Notes under the pieces: generated by a model
What the model was told of the DNA's origin: nothing
Database searches by the model: none
Seen by the model: the letters and a program-made list of their open reading frames with translations, nothing else
Shown: piece after piece, positions 23,784 to 32,746 of the stretch
Numbering within the stretch: position 1 is the stretch's first letter
How the letters are laid out: every line of letters begins with the position of its first letter
Made by a program: the position numbers and the translations under genes
Assembly: GCA_903837355.1 (NCBI GenBank)
Contig: CAILUI010000426.1
Span: 1 to 40,864, forward strand
Direction of reading: 5' to 3'
Origin: an uncultured Victivallales bacterium
Lineage (GTDB): Bacteria > Verrucomicrobiota > Lentisphaeria > Oligosphaerales > JAFGRS01
DNA length: 40,864 bases

Positions 23784-25157
23784 ATGGCCGACCATAAGTA
23801 CAGCCTGGTGCCACGCGCCGTACCCCGTGTGCAGACCGCCTACCGACAGATCGTTACGGCGATCCCAGTGCCCGAATCGCTGCCCATCTTCGAGACCCTG
23901 GCGCGCGTCGAACCGGTCAGTATGCAGGGACAGCCCCCGATCATCTGGGATCGTGCCGAAGGCTTCCAAGTCCACGATCGCTGGGGCAACTGCTGGATCG
24001 ACTGGTCAAGCTGCGTGCTGGTGGCCAATGTCGGACATGGCCGCCCGGAGATCATCGCCGCCCTGCGCGCGCTGCTTGACAAGCCCTTGCTGGCGACCTA
24101 CGTCTTTGCCCACGAGGCCCGCGCCGAATTGTGTAGCCTGCTGGCCGCCACCGCGCCGCGCCCGGACGACAAGGTATTCCTCCTCAGCACCGGCGCCGAA
24201 GCCACCGAAAACGCCGTCAAACTGGCACGCACGTACGGGGTGCGCCGGCACGGCGAGCGCAAGCATGTGATCGTCTCCTTCGAGGGCGCTTTCCATGGCC
24301 GTACCCTCGGCGCCCAGATGATCGGCGGCATGAGCGCGCTCAAGGACTGGATCGTGCGCCTCCCAGAAGGCTTCGTTCAGGTCCCCTTCCCTGACGGATT
24401 CCGCTGCCTCGATACCCGCTTCGCGTGCTTCGAGGAGACCCTGGCCCGCCATGGCCTCGGCCCGGCTGACATCGCCGGTGTCATCACCGAGTCTTACCAG
24501 GGCATCGGGCCCAACTTCCTTCCCGATGACTACGCCCGCGCGCTCGGGCGCTGGTGCCGTCAGCACGACGTGGTGCTGATGATGGACGAGGTCCAGGCTG
24601 GTTTCGGGCGCACGGGCAAGTACTACTGCTGGCAGCACTACGACCTGATCCCTGACCTCATCTGCTGCGGCAAGGGCGTTTCCTCCAGTCTGCCGCTCGC
24701 CGCCGTCATCGGCCGCAGCGACATCATGAGTCTGTACCCCCCCGGTTCCATGACCAGCACCCACTCCGCCAGCCCGCTCCCGGTGGCCGCCGCCATCGCC
24801 AGCCTCAAAATCCTCGCCCAGGAGGACCTGGCGGGGAAGGCCGCCGCGCTGGGACGCGAGGTCCTTGGTCCGCGCTTGGACGCGCTCCAGGGCCGCTACC
24901 CCCGTCGCATCGGCGCCGCCTTGCACCGCGGCCTGGTCGCCGGTCTGCTCATGGTCAAGCCCGGCACCAAGGACCCGGATGCGGACGCCGCGCTCGCCGT
25001 CAACGAAGCCTGCCTGCGCAAGGGCCTGCTGATGTTTGCCCCGGTGGGGTTGGGCGGCGGCTGCATCAAGATCGCGCCGCCGTTGATCACGCCGCGGGAC
25101 GCCCTCGAAGAGGGCCTGGGCGTGCTTGAGGAGGCCTGTGCCGAGGTCCTCGGCTGA
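23784..25157 (+). CDS. class III pyridoxal-phosphate aminotransferase
   Basis: PLP enzyme of the 4-aminobutyrate/ornithine/acetylornithine aminotransferase group, moving an amino group from an omega-amino donor to a keto acid. Visible features are LLSTGAEATENAVKLART (cofactor phosphate site), FEGAFHGRTLGA, the aspartate of MMDEVQAGFGRTG, and the Schiff-base lysine K297 in CCGKGVSSSLPLAAV. 457 residues from the ATG at 23784, which has AAAGGA upstream; the open frame continues upstream but overlaps the SNF2 gene. The M20 peptidase gene begins 16 bp after its stop, suggesting joint work on an N-acylated or peptide-linked amino compound. GABA is a plausible donor, but the substrate is not determined by these motifs. 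Confidence 0.85.
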   Translation: MADHKYSLVPRAVPRVQTAYRQIVTAIPVPESLPIFETLARVEPVSMQGQPPIIWDRAEGFQVHDRWGNCWIDWSSCVLVANVGHGRPEIIAALRALLDKPLLATYVFAHEARAELCSLLAATAPRPDDKVFLLSTGAEATENAVKLARTYGVRRHGERKHVIVSFEGAFHGRTLGAQMIGGMSALKDWIVRLPEGFVQVPFPDGFRCLDTRFACFEETLARHGLGPADIAGVITESYQGIGPNFLPDDYARALGRWCRQHDVVLMMDEVQAGFGRTGKYYCWQHYDLIPDLICCGKGVSSSLPLAAVIGRSDIMSLYPPGSMTSTHSASPLPVAAAIASLKILAQEDLAGKAAALGREVLGPRLDALQGRYPRRIGAALHRGLVAGLLMVKPGTKDPDADAALAVNEACLRKGLLMFAPVGLGGGCIKIAPPLITPRDALEEGLGVLEEACAEVLG

Positions 25158-25173
25158 CCAGGGGGGCAACGCC

Positions 25174-26877
25174 ATGCGTGAGCTGACCGCAGCCATCCTG
25201 GCCGCCAGCCGTACGCCGGAGATGCGCCGCTACGTGACGGAGCTCCTGCTTGAGGTCTGCGCCGTCGACACGACCCCCGACGCTGACGTCGCGCGCATGC
25301 GCCACGCCGAAGACCGTGTTTTTCGCATCCTGGAGCGCGAACTGGATACAGTCCCCTTCCCTGCTGCCCGCCGCGAACGCCGGCCCTTGAACCCCGCCAT
25401 CCAGACGCACCCGGCCTTCTCGCTGCTGCACTTTACCAAGACCCGCGAGCGCCCTGCTGGCCTCCCGCCCGAGACCGTCTACGCGGACCGCACCAACCTG
25501 CTCTACAGGGTGCCGGGAGCCGGGGGCTATGAAGGGCCCGAAGGCGTCGCCATCAACGCCCACGTCGACGTCGTCAAACCTTACCTCCCGCCGCGCCTGG
25601 ACGGCAACACCGTCTACGGCCGTGGTTCCTGCGACGACAAAGGTGCCGTGGTCGCGATGATCGCAGCGCTGAGGGTGCTGGCCGGCGTGCTTCAGGCCCA
25701 ACAGAAACGCTTGGCAAAGAACCTTCTGGCCATGCTGGTCGTCGAGGAGGAGACCGGCGGCAATGGTTCCCTTTCCCTGGCCATCGACCGCGACCTGCGC
25801 CAGCACTACGGATCGATCCTGGTGCTGGAGTGTACGGGCAACGACATCCATCCCGCCAACCGCGGTGCGGTCTGGTACCGCGCTGACCTCCAGGCGCCCG
25901 GTGTGAACCTCTTCGAGATGTTCGCCTTCGTCAACGAGGAACTCGAACGGGAGGGCCGTGCCCTCAAGGCCGAGAGCCGACATGCCCTGTTCCCCCAGCG
26001 CCCGGTGCAGACCTGCCACGGCATGATTGGCCACTACGGGGAACATCCCAGCCGCATCTGCGGCGAGGTCTCCTTCAACATTGGCATGGCGGGACCACTT
26101 ACACCTGCCGCGGAGGCCTGCGTCCGCGACTGCCTGGAAGCGGCCCTGGCCGAGTACATCGCGGTCTACGGTGACAAGACCAAGGTCAGCGATCGCACCA
26201 CCGGCAGACCCAAGGTCGACCACCACTACGACCTGGTACGGACCGCGACGGGCCTCCGTTGCGACGTACACGGCTCAAGCGGCCATATGGGTTCCATCCT
26301 CGACAACGATGGCGCCATCACCAAGATGGCTGGGTTCGTGCGCGCGCTCTGTCGCTCAAAGGCCAAGATCGCGCTGCATAGCGGCGGTACGGTGACCCTC
26401 AGCCTGGCCGGCGACGAGTGCCTCGATGTGCTCACCCTCGAGGGCGGCCAGGGCTTCGTGCCCACGCACGACATTGGCGAGATCATGGCCCGGGTGCGGC
26501 GGGCAGCCCAGCACGGGGCGGAGACCTACCTGCGCCTCTGCGGCCGGCGCCACACCGGCCGCACCGTGGTCAGCGTCACCTACGACAAGCTCCACAATGC
26601 GGCCTTCGATGGCGATCCGGACTCCCCGGCCATGCGGCACGCCCTGGCGGCAGCCAAGGAGGTCGGCATGTGGCGCGACCAAGTCATCAAGGGCTGGACC
26701 GTTTCCTGCGACAGCCGTCTCTTTGCCACAGAGTACCCGGGACTGCCGGTGCTGACCAGCGGCGCCGGACACCTCGAGTACGCCCACGGCGATGGCGAAC
26801 AGATCAACCTCGACGAACTGACCACCAGTATCGCCTTCATCGCCACCTATCTGCTCAGGCAAGCGGGCCTGGCGTAG
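25174..26877 (+). CDS. M20-family metallopeptidase/deacylase, extended form
   Basis: Zinc-dependent hydrolase of the ArgE/DapE/CPG2 family. Metal and catalytic motifs are present: NAHVDVV (H130, D132), GRGSCDDKG (D154, D155) and the EEE triplet (E191-E193), and a C-terminal HLEYAHGDGEQ supplies the late histidine. At 567 residues it is about 150 longer than standard M20 enzymes. The extra length lies in an N-terminal extension and in the central lid region, where DVHGSSGHMGS is recognisable. The ATG at 25174 follows AGGGGGG. Coupled to the class III aminotransferase by a 16-bp gap. No signal peptide, so cytoplasmic. Amino-acyl or dipeptide substrate is inferred from the family only. Confidence 0.82.
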   Translation: MRELTAAILAASRTPEMRRYVTELLLEVCAVDTTPDADVARMRHAEDRVFRILERELDTVPFPAARRERRPLNPAIQTHPAFSLLHFTKTRERPAGLPPETVYADRTNLLYRVPGAGGYEGPEGVAINAHVDVVKPYLPPRLDGNTVYGRGSCDDKGAVVAMIAALRVLAGVLQAQQKRLAKNLLAMLVVEEETGGNGSLSLAIDRDLRQHYGSILVLECTGNDIHPANRGAVWYRADLQAPGVNLFEMFAFVNEELEREGRALKAESRHALFPQRPVQTCHGMIGHYGEHPSRICGEVSFNIGMAGPLTPAAEACVRDCLEAALAEYIAVYGDKTKVSDRTTGRPKVDHHYDLVRTATGLRCDVHGSSGHMGSILDNDGAITKMAGFVRALCRSKAKIALHSGGTVTLSLAGDECLDVLTLEGGQGFVPTHDIGEIMARVRRAAQHGAETYLRLCGRRHTGRTVVSVTYDKLHNAAFDGDPDSPAMRHALAAAKEVGMWRDQVIKGWTVSCDSRLFATEYPGLPVLTSGAGHLEYAHGDGEQINLDELTTSIAFIATYLLRQAGLA

Positions 26878-26890
26878 GCCCCTCTCCCAG

Positions 26891-26925
26891 CGCTGCGGCT
26901 CAGCGGCGGTACTCCGTCCGCAGCG
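26891..26925 (+). terminator. stem-loop after the M20 peptidase gene
   Basis: CGCTGCGG (26891-26898) pairs with CCGCAGCG (26918-26925) around a 19-nt loop that contains a small inner hairpin. It starts 13 bp after the stop codon, at the end of a plus-strand transcription unit that converges on minus-strand genes. No T-run follows. Confidence 0.4.
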
Positions 26926-26957
26926 GCCGCTGGCTGGCCTTCGCAGTTGGCCTTTCT

Positions 26958-27096
26958 CGTTGCCGTGGTCGCTGTCGTGGTCGTGACCGTAGTCGTGGTC
27001 GTGGTCGGAATCGGTCCCCCCGGTAATCGTTTGTCTCAAGACCGACTGCGATCACGACAACCGTTTCGCGATCGCTTCACAGACAACGACAACGAA
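26958..27096. repeat. imperfect hexamer repeats in a convergent spacer
   Basis: Eight tandem 6-bp units related to CGTGGT fill 26958-27005. Complement-strand versions reappear nearby (ATCACGACAACC near 27051-27062, ACAACGACAACG at 27083-27094), so the spacer can partly fold back on itself. It lies between two converging operons. The remainder, 27097-27243, holds only low-quality GC pairings and no gene. Confidence 0.6.
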
Positions 27097-27243
27097 CCCC
27101 ATCGATAGTGATTGTTCGACCACACGCTCTCATCGTCTCCGAGCCCGCGCCGTCTCCACCGGCTTGCTGCGGCACCTGCCGGCCGTGCACCACAGCGGCC
27201 GCTCGATCCGGCCCGCAGGGGCGGCAAGAGCTGTCCGGCGGGA

Positions 27244-28767
27244 TCACTTGAGGTGCTGCAGGCGGGACTCGTTCTCGGGGAAGATGACGCAACGCCAGAG
27301 TTGCCAGCCACTGTCCCACTGCTTCTCCAGGAGCAAGGCAGGAGTGCCGCTGCGGTGCATACCGGTAAAGGCGTTGTTCCCACGCGGGTAGAAGCGCCCG
27401 TCCGGCGGCGGTAGCAGCAGATGCATGACCTCGTGCTGTGCCTGCTCGATGAACAGCCCCTGTTGGTAGTCCATGCGGGCCACGAAACGCAATTCCTGCG
27501 GGTCGTGGTAGAGCGCCGGCAGACGCACCCCATAGACCGTTGTCCGGGAGCGTGGCCAGTCGCGGTCGATGAGCCGCGTGATCTCCAGCGGCGGCGGCGC
27601 ACCCGTGACGAAACTGGCCTCGGCGACGGGGTCGGGCACGGGCATCCAGGCCATATCGGCCGCCAGGATCAGCAGTCCCACACCAAGCAGAGCAAACCGG
27701 AGCCAGCGCCGCCCGAGCAGCGCTGGAGCCAGCGCCGTGGCGTCCGCGGCCGGTACCCTGGCCAGAGCTGCGACGCCGGCACAGACGGCCAGGAGCGTGG
27801 CCGCTCCGGGCAGTAACCCCGCCGCGGTGCACGCGGCTCGAGCCGCAGCCGCGGCCGTGCAGAGGACGATCATACCAGCGACCGCGCGCCGGTCGCGCCC
27901 GGCAGCGCTGGACAGCGCGAACAGGGCGCCGGCCCAGGCCACCGCGGGCGCCGTCAGCAGCGCCCAGCCGCCCGCTTTCAGGAAGGCCCCGGCCGACACC
28001 GACGTCAAGGCACTCCACAGATGCTTGACGCAGAACAGCAGGTCTCCAAGGATGAGCCAGTTCCACAAAAACCATAGCGACAGGCAGTAAAGTAGCGGCG
28101 CCCAGACCAGAACCCCGAGCCCTTGCGAGGCCACGCCAGCGCCGGCGCTGGCTTTCCGGGCAGCGCCGGCGAGGACCAGCGCCAGGGCCAGCCCGACGAC
28201 GCCGCCACCGATGCCGCAGAATACCAGCAGACCCGCGTTCACGGCGCAGAGCACGGCATCGCGGATGCCGTGCTCACGGAACCAGCGCGAGAGGTGGAAG
28301 ACGGCGGCACAGAAAGGCACGGCCGCTACCCAGTTGGGGTCCAGGGCGGTGAGGGCGGCGCGGACGTCCGGCAGGCAGGTGCCCAGCACAACCAGGAGAA
28401 CGCCCAACGCCCATCGGCGTGGCAGCGTCGGCCGCAGGCGCAGTAGATAGCAGACGGCCAGGCTCTGCGCCAGCGCCACCAGGAGCAGCGGCGCGATGCC
28501 AACACCGAATAGCACCCGTGCCGCCAGCAGTCCCAGCGTCGGCAGTAGCGGGTACTCGAGCGCTGCCACCAGGGCCTGGCGACCCCAGTTATGCCCGCTC
28601 AGCAGCGAGTCCACGATCGCCTGGTGAACCAGGAGCGTGTCGCTGTCCCGGAATGGCAGCAGCAGACGCGCGGCGACCACGGCCGCAAAGAGGATGAGCC
28701 AGGGCACCCAGCGGGTGCGGCAAGGCTCGGCAGTCGTGGCCGGTGGCGTCTGACAGTCGTTGTTCAT
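27244..28767 (-). CDS. polytopic membrane protein, possibly a GT-C-type glycosyltransferase
   Basis: I do not recognise a specific family. The 507 residues contain about ten hydrophobic segments, starting with WVPWLILFAAVVAARLLLPF, then a loop with RDSDTLLVHQAIVDSLLSG and EYPLLPTLGLL that recalls the first periplasmic loop of GT39/ArnT-like enzymes. A soluble C-terminal part of about 120 residues follows the last helix. The start overlaps the stop of the GT2 gene upstream on the minus strand (ATGA), so the two are translated together. Location in a GT2 operon makes a lipid-linked sugar transferase or polysaccharide export role plausible, but neither is shown. Confidence 0.6.
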   Translation of the reverse strand: MNNDCQTPPATTAEPCRTRWVPWLILFAAVVAARLLLPFRDSDTLLVHQAIVDSLLSGHNWGRQALVAALEYPLLPTLGLLAARVLFGVGIAPLLLVALAQSLAVCYLLRLRPTLPRRWALGVLLVVLGTCLPDVRAALTALDPNWVAAVPFCAAVFHLSRWFREHGIRDAVLCAVNAGLLVFCGIGGGVVGLALALVLAGAARKASAGAGVASQGLGVLVWAPLLYCLSLWFLWNWLILGDLLFCVKHLWSALTSVSAGAFLKAGGWALLTAPAVAWAGALFALSSAAGRDRRAVAGMIVLCTAAAAARAACTAAGLLPGAATLLAVCAGVAALARVPAADATALAPALLGRRWLRFALLGVGLLILAADMAWMPVPDPVAEASFVTGAPPPLEITRLIDRDWPRSRTTVYGVRLPALYHDPQELRFVARMDYQQGLFIEQAQHEVMHLLLPPPDGRFYPRGNNAFTGMHRSGTPALLLEKQWDSGWQLWRCVIFPENESRLQHLK

Positions 28768-30221
28768 GGCGTTTCCGGGGCGGCGCTTCCCGCGCTCGGT
28801 GCGGTCGGTTCGCTGAAGTGTTTGGTCTTCTCCCAGTGGTGCGGCCGGGTCACCAATTGCAGGAAGCCCTTCCAGGCCCCGATGCTGTGCAGCACCCAGT
28901 AGAAGGGCATGGCCAAACCATACTTCGCCAAGTGCCCGACGTTGCTCTGTACACAGGCGATCGCGCTGGTGTAGGCAAAGACGAAATTCCCCACAAACAG
29001 ACACAGCGCCCCCATGGCGAAAACCGGGCCTGGGAAGAACTGGTCGATACCGCTCGGCCGAAAGACCAGCCAGAGCAGGGCCATGGCCCAGTAGACAGGG
29101 TTGACCAACTGGCAGAGGATCGAACCGCCCACCAGCAGATGGAAATGCAGACTGCCGACGAACCCCAATTGCCGCGTCAGCCCCCACAGATCGCGCGTAT
29201 GCACCAGGTAGGTCTGCACGTAGCCCTTGGCCCAGCGCGAGCGCTGCCGGATCCACATGAAGGGATCGTGGCAGGCCTGTTCCCAGGTCATCGAGTCCAG
29301 GATGCGTGTGCGCCAGCCGCGAATGTACAACCGCAGACCCAGGTCGCAGTCCTCGGTCACGTTGTACTCGTCCCAGCCCCCCAGTTCGCGCAGAATGCTC
29401 AGTCGGAAGTGGTTCGAAGTGCCGCCCAGGGGGATGGGCGCATGCATACAGTCGAGTCCGGGGAGGCTCAACCCGAACCAGGTCGCATACTCGGCCGTGA
29501 AGCAGCGCGTAAGCACATTCCGGTCGGGATTGTAGAAACCGAGTTTGCCCTGGATACAGGCGACCTCGGGCGGCATCCGACTGAAGGCCACCGCCGCCTT
29601 CTTGATCTGATCTGGATCCGGGCGGTCCTCGGCATCGTAGATAACCAGGTAGTCGGCGTCACCTTCCTCGATCCCGACATTGCAGGCCTTGGGCTTGGTA
29701 CGCGGTTGCGAGACCGGGATGGTGACGATCCGGAACGGCGCTTGCAGGTTCATCGCCTGCGCCACAGCCATGGTCTCGGTATCATCCGCCTCGATCAGCA
29801 GGCGCACCTCCAGACGGTCCACCGGGTAATCGAGTCGCCGCATGGCCTCAACCAGTCCGGGCAGGACGTCACCCTCATGGTACATGGGCAGGATGACGAT
29901 ATAGCGTGGCCACTGCACCCCATCGGGCGGCACGGCCAGATCCTGGCTGGGAATGCGGATGTCGCGGGCCTTGCTCAGAGACAGGTCGATGACCAGCAAG
30001 CGATAGGCCGTGGTCAGTAGGTAGAACACCGTGCAGACGATGTTCAGCACCAGCAACTCGTTACGCCAGCCGAGCCCGGCCCAGAGCAGCAGTCCCGCCA
30101 CCACTGCCCAGCCCGCAATCCGCTGCCAGCGACAGAGCACCAGGGTCGCCTGCGGGAAGCCGCGCGGGCCGAGGGGGTCCGCGCAGACTGGGCGGGTCAG
30201 ATTGTGACGTAGATCGGCCAT
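28764..30221 (-). CDS. processive-type family 2 glycosyltransferase
   Basis: Inner-membrane glycosyltransferase of the cellulose-synthase/hyaluronan-synthase type. It has two N-terminal membrane segments (about 35-80), then a cytosolic GT-A domain with VILPMYHEGD, LIEADD, YDAEDRPDPD (metal-binding aspartates), TEDCDLGLRL (catalytic base) and QRSRWAKGY (the QxxRW motif of processive enzymes), and then several C-terminal membrane helices. 485 residues; the ATG has AGGACAGG upstream on the minus strand. The preceding gene is 11 bp away and the next overlaps, so it is the middle gene of a three-gene operon. The polymer made is unknown. There is no PilZ domain, which argues against direct c-di-GMP control through this protein. 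Confidence 0.88.
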   Translation of the reverse strand: MADLRHNLTRPVCADPLGPRGFPQATLVLCRWQRIAGWAVVAGLLLWAGLGWRNELLVLNIVCTVFYLLTTAYRLLVIDLSLSKARDIRIPSQDLAVPPDGVQWPRYIVILPMYHEGDVLPGLVEAMRRLDYPVDRLEVRLLIEADDTETMAVAQAMNLQAPFRIVTIPVSQPRTKPKACNVGIEEGDADYLVIYDAEDRPDPDQIKKAAVAFSRMPPEVACIQGKLGFYNPDRNVLTRCFTAEYATWFGLSLPGLDCMHAPIPLGGTSNHFRLSILRELGGWDEYNVTEDCDLGLRLYIRGWRTRILDSMTWEQACHDPFMWIRQRSRWAKGYVQTYLVHTRDLWGLTRQLGFVGSLHFHLLVGGSILCQLVNPVYWAMALLWLVFRPSGIDQFFPGPVFAMGALCLFVGNFVFAYTSAIACVQSNVGHLAKYGLAMPFYWVLHSIGAWKGFLQLVTRPHHWEKTKHFSEPTAPSAGSAAPETP

Positions 30222-30232
30222 GGCCTGTCCTG

Positions 30233-32458
30233 CTAGAGCCCGCGGCTCTTCCCGAGATCCGTGATGGCCCGGTCCATGAGGCCATAGAGCCACTCACGGC
30301 CGCGGTCGTTGGGTCCAGCCAAGGCCACCGGTCCCGCCGCTGTGAAGGTATCGGCGAATGCGTCGGTTGCCAGGACACTGAGGCGCTCACCGGAGTGTGC
30401 ATCGATCACCGGGGTCTGCAAGCCCCACGCCAGCTCCTTACAGAGCAGTGCGGCCTGGCGGGACTCCGCCGCCGGCACCCCAGGCAGCGGCGGCAAGGCC
30501 AGAAGGATAGGCCTGGCTCCGGCGGCAGCCACCGCCTGGGCCAGGAAAAGCAGATCCTGGCAGATCTCCCGTGCTGGACGTCCCCGCCGCAGGTCCGCGG
30601 CCCCGACGCACAGCACGACCGCCTCGACGCGCATCTCGAGCAGGCGTTGCAAGGCGGCAAACCGTGCCACCGCGGGCAGCGTACCCTGGTCGGCGGCAGC
30701 GCCGACGGTCTCGCGAAAGACGGCGGGGGGCTTTGCCCAGGACGTACCGATCACCCGTTCCGGCAGCAGCGTGGCGCCGGGAGCGTCGACGGCGGTACAG
30801 AGGTCGTCAAGCACCCCCAGACGCTCCCAGCGCGTGCCTGCCGAGCCCTGGCCCGGTACCGGCAGCGGCTGCAGCGGACCACAGTGCAGGACCACACGCT
30901 CACCGGCCTGCGAAAGCGTTTCGCCCGACGCCTCCAGTCCGCGCAGATTGTCGCCGGCGCGCAGCACGCGAATCACCACCGCCGGTAGCAGCAGTGTCTC
31001 CGCCGCGCGAACCTCCACCACCAGCCGCGCCACCGTCGGCGACAGCTCAAGGGCGCCGACGCGCGCCCCGCCCGGGGTGCCGTCTGCCAGGGCATCCTGC
31101 CGCAAGGTCTGGCCGCCGGCGTCGAGCTGGCGCGCGCGGACAGCCATCCGACGCAAGAGACGCGGGTCGATCCCCTCCTCCGCGAAGCTGACCGCGGCCA
31201 CGATCTCCAGGCGTTCCGCGGCGGCCAGCACCGCCGGCAAAGGCCCGACTTGGCAGCGCCCGGAAACCCGCGTGGGCACGGCCCAGATCGGCCTGGCGGG
31301 GAGGTGCACGGCCAGCGCCGACGCCGCGGCCGTGGGCAAGCGCAGGTCGACACTCGGTAGGCGTGGGCCGGGAACCACGTAGCCCTGCTCTGCCGTGGAC
31401 AGATCGAGCGGCTGACCGTCCAGGAGCACCGTGACCTCAGGCGGCAGAGTTGCCCCCTCCGCCGTCATCGGCGTGAAGCACAGCACATCGGCCCCCGTGT
31501 CCTGGAAGTGGGTACGATTCACTTTGGCCAGGCGGATGCCGACGGTCGGACCGCCGGCCGCAAGCTGCACTTCGACCGCCTCCGGATGGGTGGATGGGCA
31601 ACTCCCGGTGAGCACCTGGCGCTCCTGCCCATCAACCTGCCACAGGCAGGCAGGAAGTGGCTCATCATGGCGCTGAATGACGAAGAGCTCGGCGCTGTGC
31701 AGTCCGGCCGACAGCTCCACGGCATTGCCCCAGAACCCGCCTTTGCCGTCGGCGGCAACCGTACGCCAGTCCGCCACGGGCCGGCCGTCGATATAGAGAA
31801 ACCACGCCGCCTGAATGCTGTCGGACCCGAACACGGCTCGCGTCGGGGCCTCGATGGCGAGAGCCGATGACCAGAACAGCAGCGCGCTGCGCCGCTCCGA
31901 AGCCCCCTCCCCCTGGGTCTGCCGCATGGGATCGCCGAGGGCGGGTGCGTCGAACGCATACAACGGACGACCTGATCCCAGCAGCGACCCGAGCAGCAGC
32001 ACCGCCTCCGTGGCCGTGAACGGCCGCGTCGTGAGCGCCCGCGCCGTGCGCAGCATGCGGGCCGGATGGCGCGCGGCGTCCGCCAGCGGGACGGGGATCG
32101 TCGCCTCGTTGAACAGGTAGATCTCGACCGGTAGCTGGATGCCCTCCTCGCCAGGGCCCGCGGCCGCCTGCGCCAGTCGACCCAGCGCCAGCCAGACGCT
32201 CGTCGTCCGGCCGCCCAGCGTGATCGGGGACGCGGGCAGCGGCGCCCCATCGGCCGAGTAAGCGGCCACGCCCTTGACGGTCGCGGCCAGCGCTTCGGGA
32301 AGATCGACGCGAACCTGCTGCGCCGTGGCGGAACTGGCACTGATGCGCAAGCGACCGACGGCGTCGGCGTGCTTCCAGGCGTCCGCCGCCACGGCACACT
32401 CGGCCCACGCCGCCAGTAATAGCGCCGCGAGGACGCCGGGCCAGGCTGATACCCCCAC
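30233..32458 (-). CDS. secreted protein with beta-rich body and SGNH-like C-terminal domain
   Basis: The start is a GTG at 32458, chosen because GGAGGAGG lies 6 bp upstream and because it puts a clean signal peptide at the N-terminus (hydrophobic core VLAALLLAAWA, likely cut after AVA at residue 24). The open frame extends upstream without a site. The 741-residue product has no domain I can name in its first 500 residues; the pattern is of beta-sandwich modules. The last 190 or so resemble an SGNH/GDSL hydrolase fold (ERVIGTSWAKPP, VVLCVGAADLRRG, PILLALPPLPG, VIDAHSGE), but the GDS serine and DxxH histidine are not obvious, so it may be inactive. First gene of the GT2 operon, and therefore probably a periplasmic glycan-binding or modifying partner. 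Confidence 0.6.
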   Translation of the reverse strand: MGVSAWPGVLAALLLAAWAECAVAADAWKHADAVGRLRISASSATAQQVRVDLPEALAATVKGVAAYSADGAPLPASPITLGGRTTSVWLALGRLAQAAAGPGEEGIQLPVEIYLFNEATIPVPLADAARHPARMLRTARALTTRPFTATEAVLLLGSLLGSGRPLYAFDAPALGDPMRQTQGEGASERRSALLFWSSALAIEAPTRAVFGSDSIQAAWFLYIDGRPVADWRTVAADGKGGFWGNAVELSAGLHSAELFVIQRHDEPLPACLWQVDGQERQVLTGSCPSTHPEAVEVQLAAGGPTVGIRLAKVNRTHFQDTGADVLCFTPMTAEGATLPPEVTVLLDGQPLDLSTAEQGYVVPGPRLPSVDLRLPTAAASALAVHLPARPIWAVPTRVSGRCQVGPLPAVLAAAERLEIVAAVSFAEEGIDPRLLRRMAVRARQLDAGGQTLRQDALADGTPGGARVGALELSPTVARLVVEVRAAETLLLPAVVIRVLRAGDNLRGLEASGETLSQAGERVVLHCGPLQPLPVPGQGSAGTRWERLGVLDDLCTAVDAPGATLLPERVIGTSWAKPPAVFRETVGAAADQGTLPAVARFAALQRLLEMRVEAVVLCVGAADLRRGRPAREICQDLLFLAQAVAAAGARPILLALPPLPGVPAAESRQAALLCKELAWGLQTPVIDAHSGERLSVLATDAFADTFTAAGPVALAGPNDRGREWLYGLMDRAITDLGKSRGL

Positions 32459-32566
32459 AGGCAACCTCCTCCGTGACCCGGGCAGACTCGCGCGAGCACA
32501 CACCGTCAAGAACGGCATGCCGACACCCGGCCGCAGTCCCCGACTCCCAGCAGATATCGGCTGGCG

Positions 32567-32595
32567 TTGAAGGCCCTCGTCGGGGCCGTTATGGT
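32567..32595 (+). promoter_or_regulatory. candidate promoter for the glycoside hydrolase operon
   Basis: TTGAAG (32567-32572) and TATGGT (32590-32595) are spaced 17 bp in the 288-bp divergent region 32459-32746, giving a leader of about 145 nt. No matching pair for the minus-strand operon was found. Both boxes match consensus at four of six positions. Confidence 0.35.
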
Positions 32596-32746
32596 AAGGC
32601 AGGCTGCTACCGGCGTTCAGTCTCGTCATGCACCGGGTCCCCAGAAAACCCGCAGGAGGCCCTGACTTCCACGCATGCCGCTCTGCACACTGGACTCACT
32701 GGCGGAAACGCGCGGCAAGGGGCTTTTATTGATAGGAGTGACGGGC

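Noticed and set aside
26941..27110. small RNA gene or CRISPR in the convergent spacer
   Set aside because: Only imperfect hexamers and their complements are seen; there is no promoter and no repeat-spacer structure.
27181..27243. terminator for the minus-strand operon
   Set aside because: GATCC and GGATC words near 27205 and 27233 can pair only with several mismatches and bulges, so the structure is too weak to call.
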